Position numbers and translations under genes: made by a program | DNA from: an uncultured Planctomycetota bacterium | GTDB taxonomy: Bacteria; Planctomycetota; UBA1135; GCA-002686595 | Assembly: GCA_903892045.1 (NCBI GenBank) | Contig: CAITGX010000154.1 | Location: 1-32,087, forward strand | Length of the DNA: 32,087 nt | Direction: 5' to 3' | Notes under the pieces: model-generated | What the model was told of the DNA's origin: nothing | Databases searched by the model: none | The model's input: only the letters and a program-made list of their open reading frames with translations | Shown: positions 24,692 to 32,087 of the stretch, in pieces | Layout: each line of letters begins with the position of its first letter | Position numbering within the stretch: position 1 is the first letter of the stretch

Positions 24692-26416
24692 TCAGCGCAG
24701 GCTCTCGTAGAAGCGCCAGCGCGTGCGGAAGTCGCGCTCGAGCGGCGTGTCCGCGAGCCGCGCGCGCACCATCTCGATCGGCATGTTGCCGCCCTGCAGG
24801 ATCGCGTCGTGGAACTCGCGCGCGCCCAGCTCGCCGGACACGACGAGCTCGCGATGCAGCTCGCGCAGCTGCAGCGCGCCGACCATGTACGCGATCTGGT
24901 ACAGCGGCCCGTAGGAGCCGTTGAACGAGCGGCGCACCTCGCCAGCCGCGTTCTCGCGCTCGTGACCCACGCGCTCGACCAGGAAGTCGATGCACTGCTC
25001 GGGAGTCCAGAGTCCGAGGTGGAACGAGAGCGAGAAGCGGATGCGCGCGCAGCGATGGGTGCGCCAAAAGAGCATTCCCATGCGGTTCTCGGGGCTCTGC
25101 TGGAAGCCGCGCTCCCACATCAGGAGCTCCCACCACAGCGCCCAGCCCTCGGTCCAGAACGGCGAGGCGAACACCGCGCGATGCGTGGCGTAGCGGCTGG
25201 TCATGAACTGCTGCAGGTGATGGCCCGGGATGAGCTCGTGGTGCACGACCGCGCGCGAGAAGTGCCGGTTGTTGCCGCGCAGGCTCATGGCCTTGTCGCC
25301 GTGGTCCATGCCGTCGGTGGGGAACGACACGCTGATCACCTCGCCGCCGGTGAAGAACGGGTTCACCAGCTGCCGCTCGGGGGTCATCATCTCCATGCGC
25401 CACGTCTCCTTCGCCAGCGGCGGCACGGTGACGAGGCCTTGCTCCTCGACCCAGCGCGTGGCTTCCTCGGCGAGTTCGCGGATCAGCGCGGGCTGCTCGC
25501 CGGGCGCGACGTGGTCCTGCTTCACGCGCTCGAGGGCCGCGCGCCAGTCGTCGCCGAGCCCCATGTCGCGTGCGGCCTTCGCGAGCTCGACCTCGCACCA
25601 AGCAAGTTCCCGATCCGCGATCTGCAGCAGCTCCTCGGGCGTGTACGGGATCATCGCGCCGCGCAGCTCCGCCAGCAGCGCGTCACGACCGATCGGATCG
25701 CCGACGATCGTCTCGTTGTCACCTTCCGCGAGGCCCGCGATGTCGTTGCGCAGCCAGCGCGCGTGGGCGTCGAGCGCCTCTCGCAGCTTGTCCGCGGGCT
25801 TCTTGACCCACCAGCCGAAGAGCGGGTCGTAGCCATCGCGCTCCCCCACCCACTCGGCGAGCGCGTCGCGCAGACCCTCGATGTCGCGTGACGCGCGCAC
25901 GACGACGGAGCGCTTCTCCGCACGCGCGGAATCCGCGAGCTCGCTCTTCGCCTTGCCTACCTCCGCGAGCAACGCATCGAACTCGGACGCGACCTTCTCG
26001 GCCTGCACGGCCTCGAGACGCTGACCCGGCTCGAGCACCGCGAGCAGCCGCGGCCCGTACGGCGCGAGCGCGACAGTCTGAGCGCGACGCGCGGCCCGCT
26101 GCTCGAGCAGCGCCAGCTCGTTCTCGACCTCGGTGCGCAGCAACACGTAGTCGACGCGATCCTCCTGCGACAGCGTGTCGAACTCGACGCCGTCGAGCGA
26201 CGCGAGCTCGCTCTCGAAGAAGGCCCGCATGCGGGCCGAGCCGAGCTCGGAGAGCGAGATGCGCCAGTAGCGCCGCAGCGCGTCGCGGTCCTCCTCGTAG
26301 CGGATCACGCGAGCGGGCATCTGCGCGACGGCCGAGACTTGCGCCGGAGCGCTTGCACAGGCTGCGGCGGGAGCGACGAGGGGAAGGAACGCGAGAGCGA
26401 TCGAGCGCAGCAGCAT
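24692..26416 (-). CDS. DUF885-family secreted metallopeptidase, 574 aa
   Basis: A putative zinc carboxypeptidase-like protein. The ATG at 26416 gives the signal [22 protein letters not shown] Cys at 20 could make it a lipoprotein, but the lipobox is poor. It is helical throughout. The family motif [12 protein letters not shown] lies at about residues 392-403, with an HE-x-x-x-G-HH arrangement of likely metal ligands. It is followed by [16 protein letters not shown], whose Glu is another expected ligand, and later [16 protein letters not shown]. The length is typical for DUF885. It diverges from the 114-aa membrane protein gene. TATTCT lies 6 nt before the ATG and there is no Shine-Dalgarno. 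Confidence 0.92.
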   Translation of the reverse strand: MLLRSIALAFLPLVAPAAACASAPAQVSAVAQMPARVIRYEEDRDALRRYWRISLSELGSARMRAFFESELASLDGVEFDTLSQEDRVDYVLLRTEVENELALLEQRAARRAQTVALAPYGPRLLAVLEPGQRLEAVQAEKVASEFDALLAEVGKAKSELADSARAEKRSVVVRASRDIEGLRDALAEWVGERDGYDPLFGWWVKKPADKLREALDAHARWLRNDIAGLAEGDNETIVGDPIGRDALLAELRGAMIPYTPEELLQIADRELAWCEVELAKAARDMGLGDDWRAALERVKQDHVAPGEQPALIRELAEEATRWVEEQGLVTVPPLAKETWRMEMMTPERQLVNPFFTGGEVISVSFPTDGMDHGDKAMSLRGNNRHFSRAVVHHELIPGHHLQQFMTSRYATHRAVFASPFWTEGWALWWELLMWERGFQQSPENRMGMLFWRTHRCARIRFSLSFHLGLWTPEQCIDFLVERVGHERENAAGEVRRSFNGSYGPLYQIAYMVGALQLRELHRELVVSGELGAREFHDAILQGGNMPIEMVRARLADTPLERDFRTRWRFYESLR

Positions 26417-26422
26417 GGCCCG

Positions 26423-26428
26423 AGAATA
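26423..26428 (-). promoter_or_regulatory. -10-like element (TATTCT) 6 nt before DUF885 ATG
   Basis: On the minus strand TATTCT, then CGGGCC, then the ATG at 26416. This layout predicts a leaderless transcript. Confidence 0.55.
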
Positions 26429-26483
26429 CGCCCCTGCTCGGAGCATGCGAGGGAGGCGCGGAGCGGTCGCATCGGGCGCTCCT

Positions 26484-26502
26484 TGGGGGAGAAACTCCCC
26501 CA
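26484..26502. promoter_or_regulatory. Perfect inverted repeat between divergent promoters
   Basis: TGGGGGAG (26484-26491), AAA, CTCCCCCA (26495-26502). It sits centrally in the 182-bp spacer between the two divergent -10 elements at 26428 and 26586. The position suits an operator acting on one or both genes; it is too far from any stop codon to be a terminator. Confidence 0.5.
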
Positions 26503-26561
26503 CCAGGGCCGCGACGGGAGCTCGGACCGCCCCCGACTTCGCTGGGACGGGAAGTTGGGCG

Positions 26562-26591
26562 TGGACCGCCACCCATGGCGCCGCGCACAAT
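26562..26591 (+). promoter_or_regulatory. Promoter of 114-aa gene: -35 TGGACC, -10 CACAAT, 7 nt before ATG
   Basis: TGGACC (26562-26567), an 18-bp spacer, CACAAT (26586-26591), then 7 nt and the ATG at 26599. There is no Shine-Dalgarno. Confidence 0.5.
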
Positions 26592-26598
26592 GCTCGCC

Positions 26599-26943
26599 AT
26601 GGATCCCGTCGTCTACTCCGTTCTGCACGTCGCTGCCGCGTTCGTGCTCGTCGCCAGCACCTTCTCCGCCTTCGCCAACCCCGTGCCCGAGCGCCGCGGC
26701 CTCGTGCTCGCCGTCAACGGCATCGCGGCGCTCGTCGCCGTCGTCGCCGGCTTTGGCCTGCACGCGAAGCTCGGCGTCGAGGGCTTCCCGGGCTGGCTCG
26801 TCGTGAAGCTCGTCGCGTGGCTGGTCCTCGCGGGCACCACGGGCATGGCGTTCCGCAAGCCCGGCCTCGCCAGCGCGCTGGCGCTGGTCTCGGCGATCGC
26901 CGTGATCGGCGCCGTGTACTGCGTGTACACCAAGCCCTTCTGA
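26599..26943 (+). CDS. Small inner-membrane protein, four helices, 114 aa
   Basis: The function is unknown. Hydrophobic segments lie at about residues 3-25, 33-52, 62-82 and 90-110. The first helix contains LHVAAAFVLVAS, and the third is preceded by GFPGWLVVKLVAWL. The pattern of an early His and 'GFGLHAKLG...P.WL.VK' resembles SirB2/DUF-type small membrane proteins sometimes found near haem or metal functions; that comparison is from memory. It may lead the transcription unit with the CotH-like gene, which starts 18 bp downstream. Confidence 0.8.
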   Translation: MDPVVYSVLHVAAAFVLVASTFSAFANPVPERRGLVLAVNGIAALVAVVAGFGLHAKLGVEGFPGWLVVKLVAWLVLAGTTGMAFRKPGLASALALVSAIAVIGAVYCVYTKPF

Positions 26944-26961
26944 GAAACTGCGAGGGCGCGA

Positions 26962-28539
26962 ATGTCGGCGGCACTGGGCCTCGCATTCGCGCTCGCGTTG
27001 CCGGCGCTCGCCCAGAAGCCGTCGAAGGACGGCAGTGACAGCTATTTCCAGAAGGGCGAGATCCACGAGCTGCGACTCGTGCTCGCGCCCGAAGCCGAGC
27101 AGGCGCTGCGCGATGCACCCCGCGCCTACGCGCCGTTCGAGCTGTGGGTCGACGGCAAGCGCTTCGCCACGGGCGGCGGTGTGAAGCTCAAGGGTGCCGC
27201 CGGCAGCTACCGCGACTACGACGACCGGCCCGCGCTCACTGTCAAGCTCGACAAGTTCGAGGGCACGACTCTGTTCCACGGGCTGGAGAAGTTCCACCTC
27301 AACAACGCCGCGCAGGATCCGAGCTTGCTCTCGGACTGGCTCGGCTCCGAGGTCTTTCGCGCGGCGGGCTATCCGGCGGTGCGCGTGACGCACGCCCGCG
27401 TCCGCATCAACGAGCGCGACATGGGCCTCTACGTGCTCAAGGAAGGCTTCGACAAGCGCTTCCTCGCGCGCTGGTTCACGGACAGCAAGGGCAACCTCTA
27501 CGACGGTGGCTTCTGCCAGGATCTCGACGCTGCGCTCGAGCTCGACGGCGGGGACGGGGTCGCCGATGGCAGCGACGTCGCCGCGATCGGTGCCGCCTGC
27601 GGCGAGAGCGACATGGTGAAGCGCTGGGCCGCGCTCGAGCCGCTCGTCGACGTCCCCGCGTTCACGCGCTTCATGGCGCTGGAGCAGCTGTGCGGCCACT
27701 GGGACGGCTACACGATCAACGCCAACAACTACCGGCTCTACTTCGTGCCCGGCGGCAAGGCGCGCTTCCTGCCCCACGGCATGGACCAGCTCTTCGGCGA
27801 CCCGTGGGCCTCGACGCTCGACATGCCGCCCTCGATGCTCGGCAGCTCGGTGATGAAGCGGCCGGAGTGGCGCAAGCTCTATCGCAAGGAGCTGAAGGAC
27901 CTGCTGCCGCGTGTCGAGCCCAAGGCTCTCGCGCGCAAGCTCGATCCTGTGCAGGAGCGCATCGAGTCGGCGCTCAAGAAGCTCGAGGGCGATGCCGCGG
28001 CCGTGCAGCGCGAGCACTACCAAGGACTGGTCGAGCGCATCGCGGAGCGTCATCGCTTCCTGCTCGAGGAAGTGAACGCGCCCGAACCGAAGCCGCTCGT
28101 GTTCAAGCCGGGCGTCGCCGTCACGCTCAAGGGCTGGCGCACGCACTCGGAAGTCGAGGATGCAAACGTCGGCTCCGAGACCGACGATGGCGTCGACTGG
28201 TACGTGGTGGAGTGCGGACCGAGTGGGCGGTGCATCGCCGGCTTCCGCAAGAGCGTCCTGCTCGGTCGCGGTCGCTACAAGCTCAGCACGACCCTGAAGG
28301 CGGACGGCGTCGACGCGCTGGTGGAAGACGGAGCGCCGTCGCGCGGCGCGGCGCTGCGCATCTCCGGCGTGAATGCGGAGGGCTTCCTCGAAGGCAGCGC
28401 GACCCGCGAGCTCAGCTTCGAGTTCGAGGTCGTCGAGGAGAAGGGCGACGTCGACCTCGTGCTCGAGCTGCGCGCCACGGCGGGTCGCATCCGCCTGCGC
28501 CAGGACTCGCTCAAGCTGGTCAAGCTCGCGGACAAGTGA
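26962..28539 (+). CDS. CotH-like secreted kinase-fold protein, 525 aa
   Basis: CotH proteins have an atypical protein-kinase fold; Bacillus CotH phosphorylates spore-coat proteins. The signal MSAALGLAFALALPALAQ ends at about 18. The CotH domain covers about residues 35-330, with GGGVKLKGAAGSYRDYDDRP and the hallmark NNYRLYFVPGGKARFLPHGM followed by DQLFG, where Asp is the likely metal ligand. A helical linker follows, then from about 370 a beta-sandwich that looks like a carbohydrate-binding module (WYVVECGPSGRCIAGFRKSV, later FEFEVVEEKGDVDLVLELRA). GAGGG about 6-9 nt upstream supports the ATG. The DUF4956 gene follows 31 bp later. Confidence 0.88.
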   Translation: MSAALGLAFALALPALAQKPSKDGSDSYFQKGEIHELRLVLAPEAEQALRDAPRAYAPFELWVDGKRFATGGGVKLKGAAGSYRDYDDRPALTVKLDKFEGTTLFHGLEKFHLNNAAQDPSLLSDWLGSEVFRAAGYPAVRVTHARVRINERDMGLYVLKEGFDKRFLARWFTDSKGNLYDGGFCQDLDAALELDGGDGVADGSDVAAIGAACGESDMVKRWAALEPLVDVPAFTRFMALEQLCGHWDGYTINANNYRLYFVPGGKARFLPHGMDQLFGDPWASTLDMPPSMLGSSVMKRPEWRKLYRKELKDLLPRVEPKALARKLDPVQERIESALKKLEGDAAAVQREHYQGLVERIAERHRFLLEEVNAPEPKPLVFKPGVAVTLKGWRTHSEVEDANVGSETDDGVDWYVVECGPSGRCIAGFRKSVLLGRGRYKLSTTLKADGVDALVEDGAPSRGAALRISGVNAEGFLEGSATRELSFEFEVVEEKGDVDLVLELRATAGRIRLRQDSLKLVKLADK

Positions 28540-28558
28540 GCCGCGCGCCGTGCGCTGC

Positions 28559-28564
28559 TAGGAT
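28559..28564 (+). promoter_or_regulatory. -10-like element (TAGGAT) 6 nt before DUF4956 ATG
   Basis: TAGGAT, then CGCGGC, then the ATG at 28571, with no Shine-Dalgarno. It gives the DUF4956 gene its own probable start even though it follows the CotH gene closely. Confidence 0.55.
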
Positions 28565-28570
28565 CGCGGC

Positions 28571-29215
28571 ATGGAACAGCTCTCGCGCGCCTTCGCCAGC
28601 GACACGGATGTCGAGCTCGGCGCCGCCTTCGTGCGGCTGGTCGGCTCACTGCTGCTCGGCCTCGCCGTCGCGTGGATCCATGCTCGCGCACGCGTGCGCT
28701 CCGGACGCCCCGCGGACAGCTCGCTCGCCGGCACGCTGGTACTCCTGACGGTGCTCCTGTGCCTGACGGCGCTCGTGGTCGGCGACAACGTCGCGCGCGC
28801 CTTCAGCATCGTCGGCGCACTCTCGATCGTCCGCTTCCGCACCGTCGTCGACGACACGCGCGACACTGCCTTCGTCGTCTTCGCAGTCGCCGTCGGCCTC
28901 GCTGCTGGCGCGGGCTTCTTCTGGCTCCCGATCCTCGCGCTCCCGGTGGGCGCTGCGGCGTCGATGTGCTTCGTGCGCAGCTCTCACACACTGGCGATCC
29001 GTGCCACGGCCGGGTTCGCGGATTGGACGAAGCTGGAGTCCGTGCTCGCTGCGCGGACCGCACAGTTCACCTGCAAGGGCGTGGGCACGCGGCGCGGTGG
29101 CATCGAGCAGGACCGCTTCTACGACATCGTGGTGCGCACGCAGTCCGAGCTCCCTGGCCTCCTCGACGCGCTGCATGCGGTCGACGGAGTGCTCGCGATC
29201 GAGCTCGACCGCTAG
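28571..29215 (+). CDS. DUF4956 membrane protein, 214 aa
   Basis: Inner-membrane protein of unknown biochemical role. Three to four hydrophobic helices cover residues 20-135. The family hallmark FSIVGALSIVRFRTVVDDTR (about 77-96) is intact. A soluble C-terminal domain (140-214) includes DRFYDIVVRTQSELPGLLDA and resembles the small ferredoxin-like domain seen after the membrane part. In other bacteria DUF4956 genes commonly neighbour CotH and VTC (polyphosphate-polymerase) genes; here CotH is adjacent but no VTC gene is in the window. Confidence 0.92.
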   Translation: MEQLSRAFASDTDVELGAAFVRLVGSLLLGLAVAWIHARARVRSGRPADSSLAGTLVLLTVLLCLTALVVGDNVARAFSIVGALSIVRFRTVVDDTRDTAFVVFAVAVGLAAGAGFFWLPILALPVGAAASMCFVRSSHTLAIRATAGFADWTKLESVLAARTAQFTCKGVGTRRGGIEQDRFYDIVVRTQSELPGLLDALHAVDGVLAIELDR

Positions 29216-29220
29216 GTGGA

Positions 29221-29249
29221 TGGACGCGCCCTTGCAGGGCGTCTAGTCT
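29221..29249 (+). promoter_or_regulatory. Promoter of S1 protease gene: -35 TGGACG, -10 TAGTCT
   Basis: TGGACG (29221-29226), a 17-bp spacer, TAGTCT (29244-29249). Transcription would start near 29256, after the ATG at 29253. This favours the ATG at 29286 as the true start, with a leader of about 30 nt. Confidence 0.5.
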
Positions 29250-29285
29250 CGAATGAGGGCCGCATCCTGCGGCCGGGACGAATCC

Positions 29286-31289
29286 ATGCTCCACGCGCTT
29301 CTCGCTCTCGCGTTCCTGTCGCCCGCCACTCCGCCCCAGAAGAGCGACGCCGAGTATGCGCGCGTGCTCGAGCGCTCGCTCGATTCGGTGTACATGCTCG
29401 GCATCGTGCGCCGCAGCCAGGCGGGTCCGGAGGCGTTCGAGTTCCTCGGCACGGGCTGGGTGATCGCCGACGGCAAGCTCGCGACGAATGCGCACGTGGC
29501 GGAGGCGCTGCTCGCCAAGGCGCACGAAGGCCGACTCGCGGCCAAGCGCTCCTGGAGCGATCGCGACGAGCTCGCCTTGCATGCCGACGGGATCCGCATT
29601 CACCCTGCCTACGCGCCTTGGAATGCGCGGCTCAAGCGCGTGGTGGTCCGCGCCGAGAGCGATCCGGGCTCCGCGCGCTCCATGAACTTCATTCCGATCG
29701 CCGACGTGGCGATCTGCGACGTGAAGTCCGGCTCGACCGCTCTGCCGCTGCCGGTCGCGGATCCCGCCAACGTCCAGCCCGCGCTCTCGGAGCCGGTGGT
29801 CTACCTCGGCTTTCCGCACGAGAACATCTCCGGCTTTCCCACGGCGCACGCCGTCCCCGGTCACGTGACGGCGAAGACGGACTTCTTCTTCCAGCGCTCG
29901 CCATGGGCGGAGTCCTATCTCATCCATTGGTGCGGGCCCGTAGTGGGCGGCGCGAGCGGCAGTCCGATGCTCAACCGCTCAGGACAGGTGATCGGCCTGA
30001 TCTCCGCCGCGGAGAACAACCTCTCCATGAATGGCGAGCGCACGAGCTTCGGCTTCGCCTATGGGCAGCGCGTCGATCTCGCGCGCGAGCTCCTGCGCGA
30101 CGACTTCGTGGCCGTGCAGCGCGCGCGCGACCAGAGCTGGTCGCGGCGCATCGCTGGACTGCTGATCCCTCCCGACGAGTTCCTCGCGCAGGCGGCGCTG
30201 GCGCGCTCGAGCGAGGACGGCGTGCCGACGCTCGACGCATCCAATACCGTCCTGCGCAGCTCCCTGCGCGTCTCGCAGCAGCGACCAGGGAGCCTGCAGG
30301 CAGAACTCGAGCCCGGCTACCGCTACGGCTTCCTCGCAGCGGCCACGGATGGCAGCGACATCGACTCGCGGGTGAGCGTGGACGGCACGGACCTGATCCT
30401 CGGCGAGGACATCGAGGCCGACTACTACCCCATCGTATGGCTCGGTCCCTACGAGGAGCCGCTGTCGGTGCGCCTCGACCTCGCGGCCGCGGAGCTCCTG
30501 CTCGGCGAGACCGACTGCACGGTCCATGTCTACCGCTACGAGCCCCAGCTCTCCGCCTTCGCTCGGCTCGACGAGGACCGGACGTTCTTCCGCACGCAGG
30601 TCGCGCTCGCCTCGCTCGAGGATTCCGTGGCCTCGTGGCGCTTCGCGGTGCAGCCCGGCGCGTCGCTGATGTTCTCGGCGAGCTCGCCAGATGGCTACGA
30701 CATCGACCTGTTCGCAAGCCTCGACGGCGCCATCGTCGCATCGGACGAGACCCCGGATGCGGTGCCGGTGCTGTTTCTCGAGAGTCCGCACGCTGCGACG
30801 CTCGAGCTTCGCCTGCGCATGCCGCAGGGAATGCCACCGGGCGCGCAGGTCGAGCTCCGCGGCCTGCTGCTCGAGGGCCCCAAGCCGCGCGTGCTGTCCG
30901 ACGCGCGGCAACCCGCCGGGGCCTTCACGCCGGAGGAGCTGTCGATGCTGCTCGACGAGCTGCTCGATCCCGTCTGGGAAGCGGCGGGCATCGTGGGCAC
31001 CACCCGCATGGAACGCATCGTCGAGCTGGAGTTGACGACCGAGTTCGTGCTCGACGTCCCGGCGGGCTCGATGGGCGTCTTCACCGCGCTCGCACCGCTC
31101 GGCGACGACATCGACCTGCAGGTCGAGCTCGACGGCGAGATCGTCTTCGAGGACTCCGAACCCGATGCGAATCCGCTCGGCGTCATCGAGGCCGCCACCA
31201 CGCCGCAACGCGTGACCGTGCGACTGTGGCACTACGACCCCGAGACGAAGATCCCGCAGGTGATCTTCCGCTACTGCGTCATCGATTAG
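29286..31289 (+). CDS. Secreted S1 trypsin-like protease with three tandem beta modules, 667 aa
   Basis: The signal MLHALLALAFLSPATPP is followed by a chymotrypsin-fold domain (about 25-275) with triad His70 (LATNAHV), Asp140 (IADVAICDV) and Ser224 (GGASGSPML). The DegP/HtrA-like order is kept, but no PDZ domain follows. The rest holds three related modules, recognisable by DGSDIDSRVSVDG (about residue 355), DGYDIDLFASLDG (469) and LGDDIDLQVELDG (604). Each is followed by a D/E-rich turn, then a Pro and a final L.VRL/LELRL strand, as in pre-peptidase C-terminal-like sandwiches. A linker at 540-590 contains FTPEELSMLLDELLDP. It is probably periplasmic or secreted. Confidence 0.9.
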   Translation: MLHALLALAFLSPATPPQKSDAEYARVLERSLDSVYMLGIVRRSQAGPEAFEFLGTGWVIADGKLATNAHVAEALLAKAHEGRLAAKRSWSDRDELALHADGIRIHPAYAPWNARLKRVVVRAESDPGSARSMNFIPIADVAICDVKSGSTALPLPVADPANVQPALSEPVVYLGFPHENISGFPTAHAVPGHVTAKTDFFFQRSPWAESYLIHWCGPVVGGASGSPMLNRSGQVIGLISAAENNLSMNGERTSFGFAYGQRVDLARELLRDDFVAVQRARDQSWSRRIAGLLIPPDEFLAQAALARSSEDGVPTLDASNTVLRSSLRVSQQRPGSLQAELEPGYRYGFLAAATDGSDIDSRVSVDGTDLILGEDIEADYYPIVWLGPYEEPLSVRLDLAAAELLLGETDCTVHVYRYEPQLSAFARLDEDRTFFRTQVALASLEDSVASWRFAVQPGASLMFSASSPDGYDIDLFASLDGAIVASDETPDAVPVLFLESPHAATLELRLRMPQGMPPGAQVELRGLLLEGPKPRVLSDARQPAGAFTPEELSMLLDELLDPVWEAAGIVGTTRMERIVELELTTEFVLDVPAGSMGVFTALAPLGDDIDLQVELDGEIVFEDSEPDANPLGVIEAATTPQRVTVRLWHYDPETKIPQVIFRYCVID

Positions 31290-31319
31290 CCCAGGAGGCC
31301 ACGAGTCGCACCGGAGCGC

Positions 31320-32087
31320 TCAGCGCTTGGACGGGTCCCCGCCGGGATTCCACGCGGGCGTGAGCGTGCCGTCGGCGAGCGCGCGCACGCCGGGCAGCGA
31401 GGCGCGCACGGCTTGCGCCATGTGATCGAGGTCGAGTCGCTCCAGCTCGTCGTCGACGCCGTGGTAGTCCTTGTGCGTCTCGGGATCGAAGGTCGAGAGC
31501 GTCTGGGCGACCACGCCGCGCCGGGCGAAGGCGTAGTTGTCGGAGCGCTGGAAGAAGTTCTGCCGCGGGCGCGGGTCCGCGACCACGGGCACGCCGAGCT
31601 CGCGCAGCCGAACGCCGAGGTTGGAGCGCTCGTCGCCCGTGAGCCAGAGCTTTCCGGCACCTCCGACCAGCGCGTCGGGTCGGCCGACCATCTCGTAGTT
31701 CAGGTTGCAGGCCGTCTTCTCGAGCGTGAACAGCGGATGCTCGATGTACCACTCGGTCCCGATCAGCCCGATCTCCTCGGCCGTCGCGAGTAGGAACACG
31801 ATCGAGCGCGCAGGCTTGGGGCCCGCAGCGAGCGCCTCCGCCAGCTCGATCACGGCCGAGCAACCCGAGGCATCGTCATCCGCGCCGTTGCGAATCACGT
31901 CGTCGCCCGGCTTCGCCTCGCCGCGCGCGAGACCGACGTGGTCGTAGTGCGCGCTGAAGACGATCGCCTCCTCGGCGAGCGCGGGATTCTCGGGCGTGCC
32001 GACACCGCGCAGGATGCCGAGCACGTTGAACGCGGGCAGCTTCGCCTTCTCGACGCTGCCATGCACGCGCACGGCCTTCACCTTGCC
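31320..32087 (-). CDS. M28-family zinc aminopeptidase-like protein, 5' end outside window
   Basis: The frame runs to the last base (GKVKAV...), so the N-terminus is missing. Zinc-site segments are visible: HYDHVG, GADDDASG (bridging Asp), TAEEIGLIG (catalytic Glu-Glu), LNYEMVGRPD (a Glu where many M28 enzymes have Asp; both occur) and KDYHGVDDE (last His). The visible 256 residues are most of the catalytic domain; the missing part is probably a signal peptide and the start of the domain or a PA insert. It ends PAWNPGGDPSKR with no extra C-terminal module. Its stop is 30 bp from that of the S1 protease gene. Confidence 0.93.
   Translation of the reverse strand, partial: GKVKAVRVHGSVEKAKLPAFNVLGILRGVGTPENPALAEEAIVFSAHYDHVGLARGEAKPGDDVIRNGADDDASGCSAVIELAEALAAGPKPARSIVFLLATAEEIGLIGTEWYIEHPLFTLEKTACNLNYEMVGRPDALVGGAGKLWLTGDERSNLGVRLRELGVPVVADPRPRQNFFQRSDNYAFARRGVVAQTLSTFDPETHKDYHGVDDELERLDLDHMAQAVRASLPGVRALADGTLTPAWNPGGDPSKR

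Noticed and set aside
29253-29285. ATG at 29253 as the start of the S1 protease
   Set aside because: It lies only 3 nt after the -10-like TAGTCT, upstream of the expected transcription start, and puts a polar stretch before the signal peptide.
1-32087. CRISPR array, IS element, integrase or replication origin
   Set aside because: No regularly spaced short repeats, transposase or integrase motifs, or clustered DnaA-type boxes were seen on reading both strands.

Overview
This looks like about 32 kb of chromosome from a GC-rich, free-living, Gram-negative-type bacterium, most probably an uncultivated member of the Planctomycetota. The reasons are: two secreted proteins share a C-terminal domain with a Y-C / G-C-x-P signature of a kind I associate with large secreted proteins of that phylum; there is a lipoprotein sulfatase, a CotH-like secreted kinase and several large exported proteases; and rsmH stands alone, outside any division/cell-wall cluster. 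The phylum is an inference from memory of protein families and was not checked by a search. No rRNA, tRNA, CRISPR array, transposase or integrase was found.

Left end (1-4050): a Fic-family AMP-transferase gene whose 5' end lies outside the window, then a lower-GC block of about 2.6 kb with two leftward genes of unknown function (127 and 509 aa), then a second copy of the last 240 bp of the Fic gene region (7 mismatches by eye). The second copy is cut off at a junction carrying an in-frame TAG. The layout resembles an insertion or recombination event that rebuilt a complete Fic gene on one side and left the old 3' end on the other.

Middle left (4050-13250): a 1203-aa secreted subtilisin-like protease, an OprB-like outer-membrane porin, a 365-aa secreted protein sharing the protease's C-terminal domain, a small lipoprotein, a DUF4258-like small protein, and a KefB-type cation/proton antiporter preceded by a leader rich in inverted repeats.

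Middle (13250-24300): a TlpA-like thioredoxin fused to a large N-terminal region, followed after 3 bp by a lipoprotein sulfatase; a single-domain globin; a coiled-coil/winged-helix DNA-binding protein; an RRM RNA-binding protein; RsmH; a ferric-reductase/NOX-like flavocytochrome followed by a tiny membrane-anchored CxxCH protein; NAD-dependent malic enzyme; and a RhlE-type DEAD-box helicase.

Right end (24690-32087): a DUF885 metallopeptidase diverging from a rightward run of a four-helix membrane protein, a CotH-like protein, a DUF4956 membrane protein and an S1 protease with three tandem beta-type modules. An M28 peptidase running off the window faces this run.

Two window-wide patterns stand out. 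First, at least six genes that begin a transcription unit have a -10-like hexamer only 6-7 nt before the start codon and no Shine-Dalgarno, which is the layout expected of leaderless transcripts. Genes inside units or without such a hexamer more often show GGAG/AGGAG. Second, several convergent gene pairs are separated by only 9-30 bp, so their transcripts probably overlap at the 3' ends.
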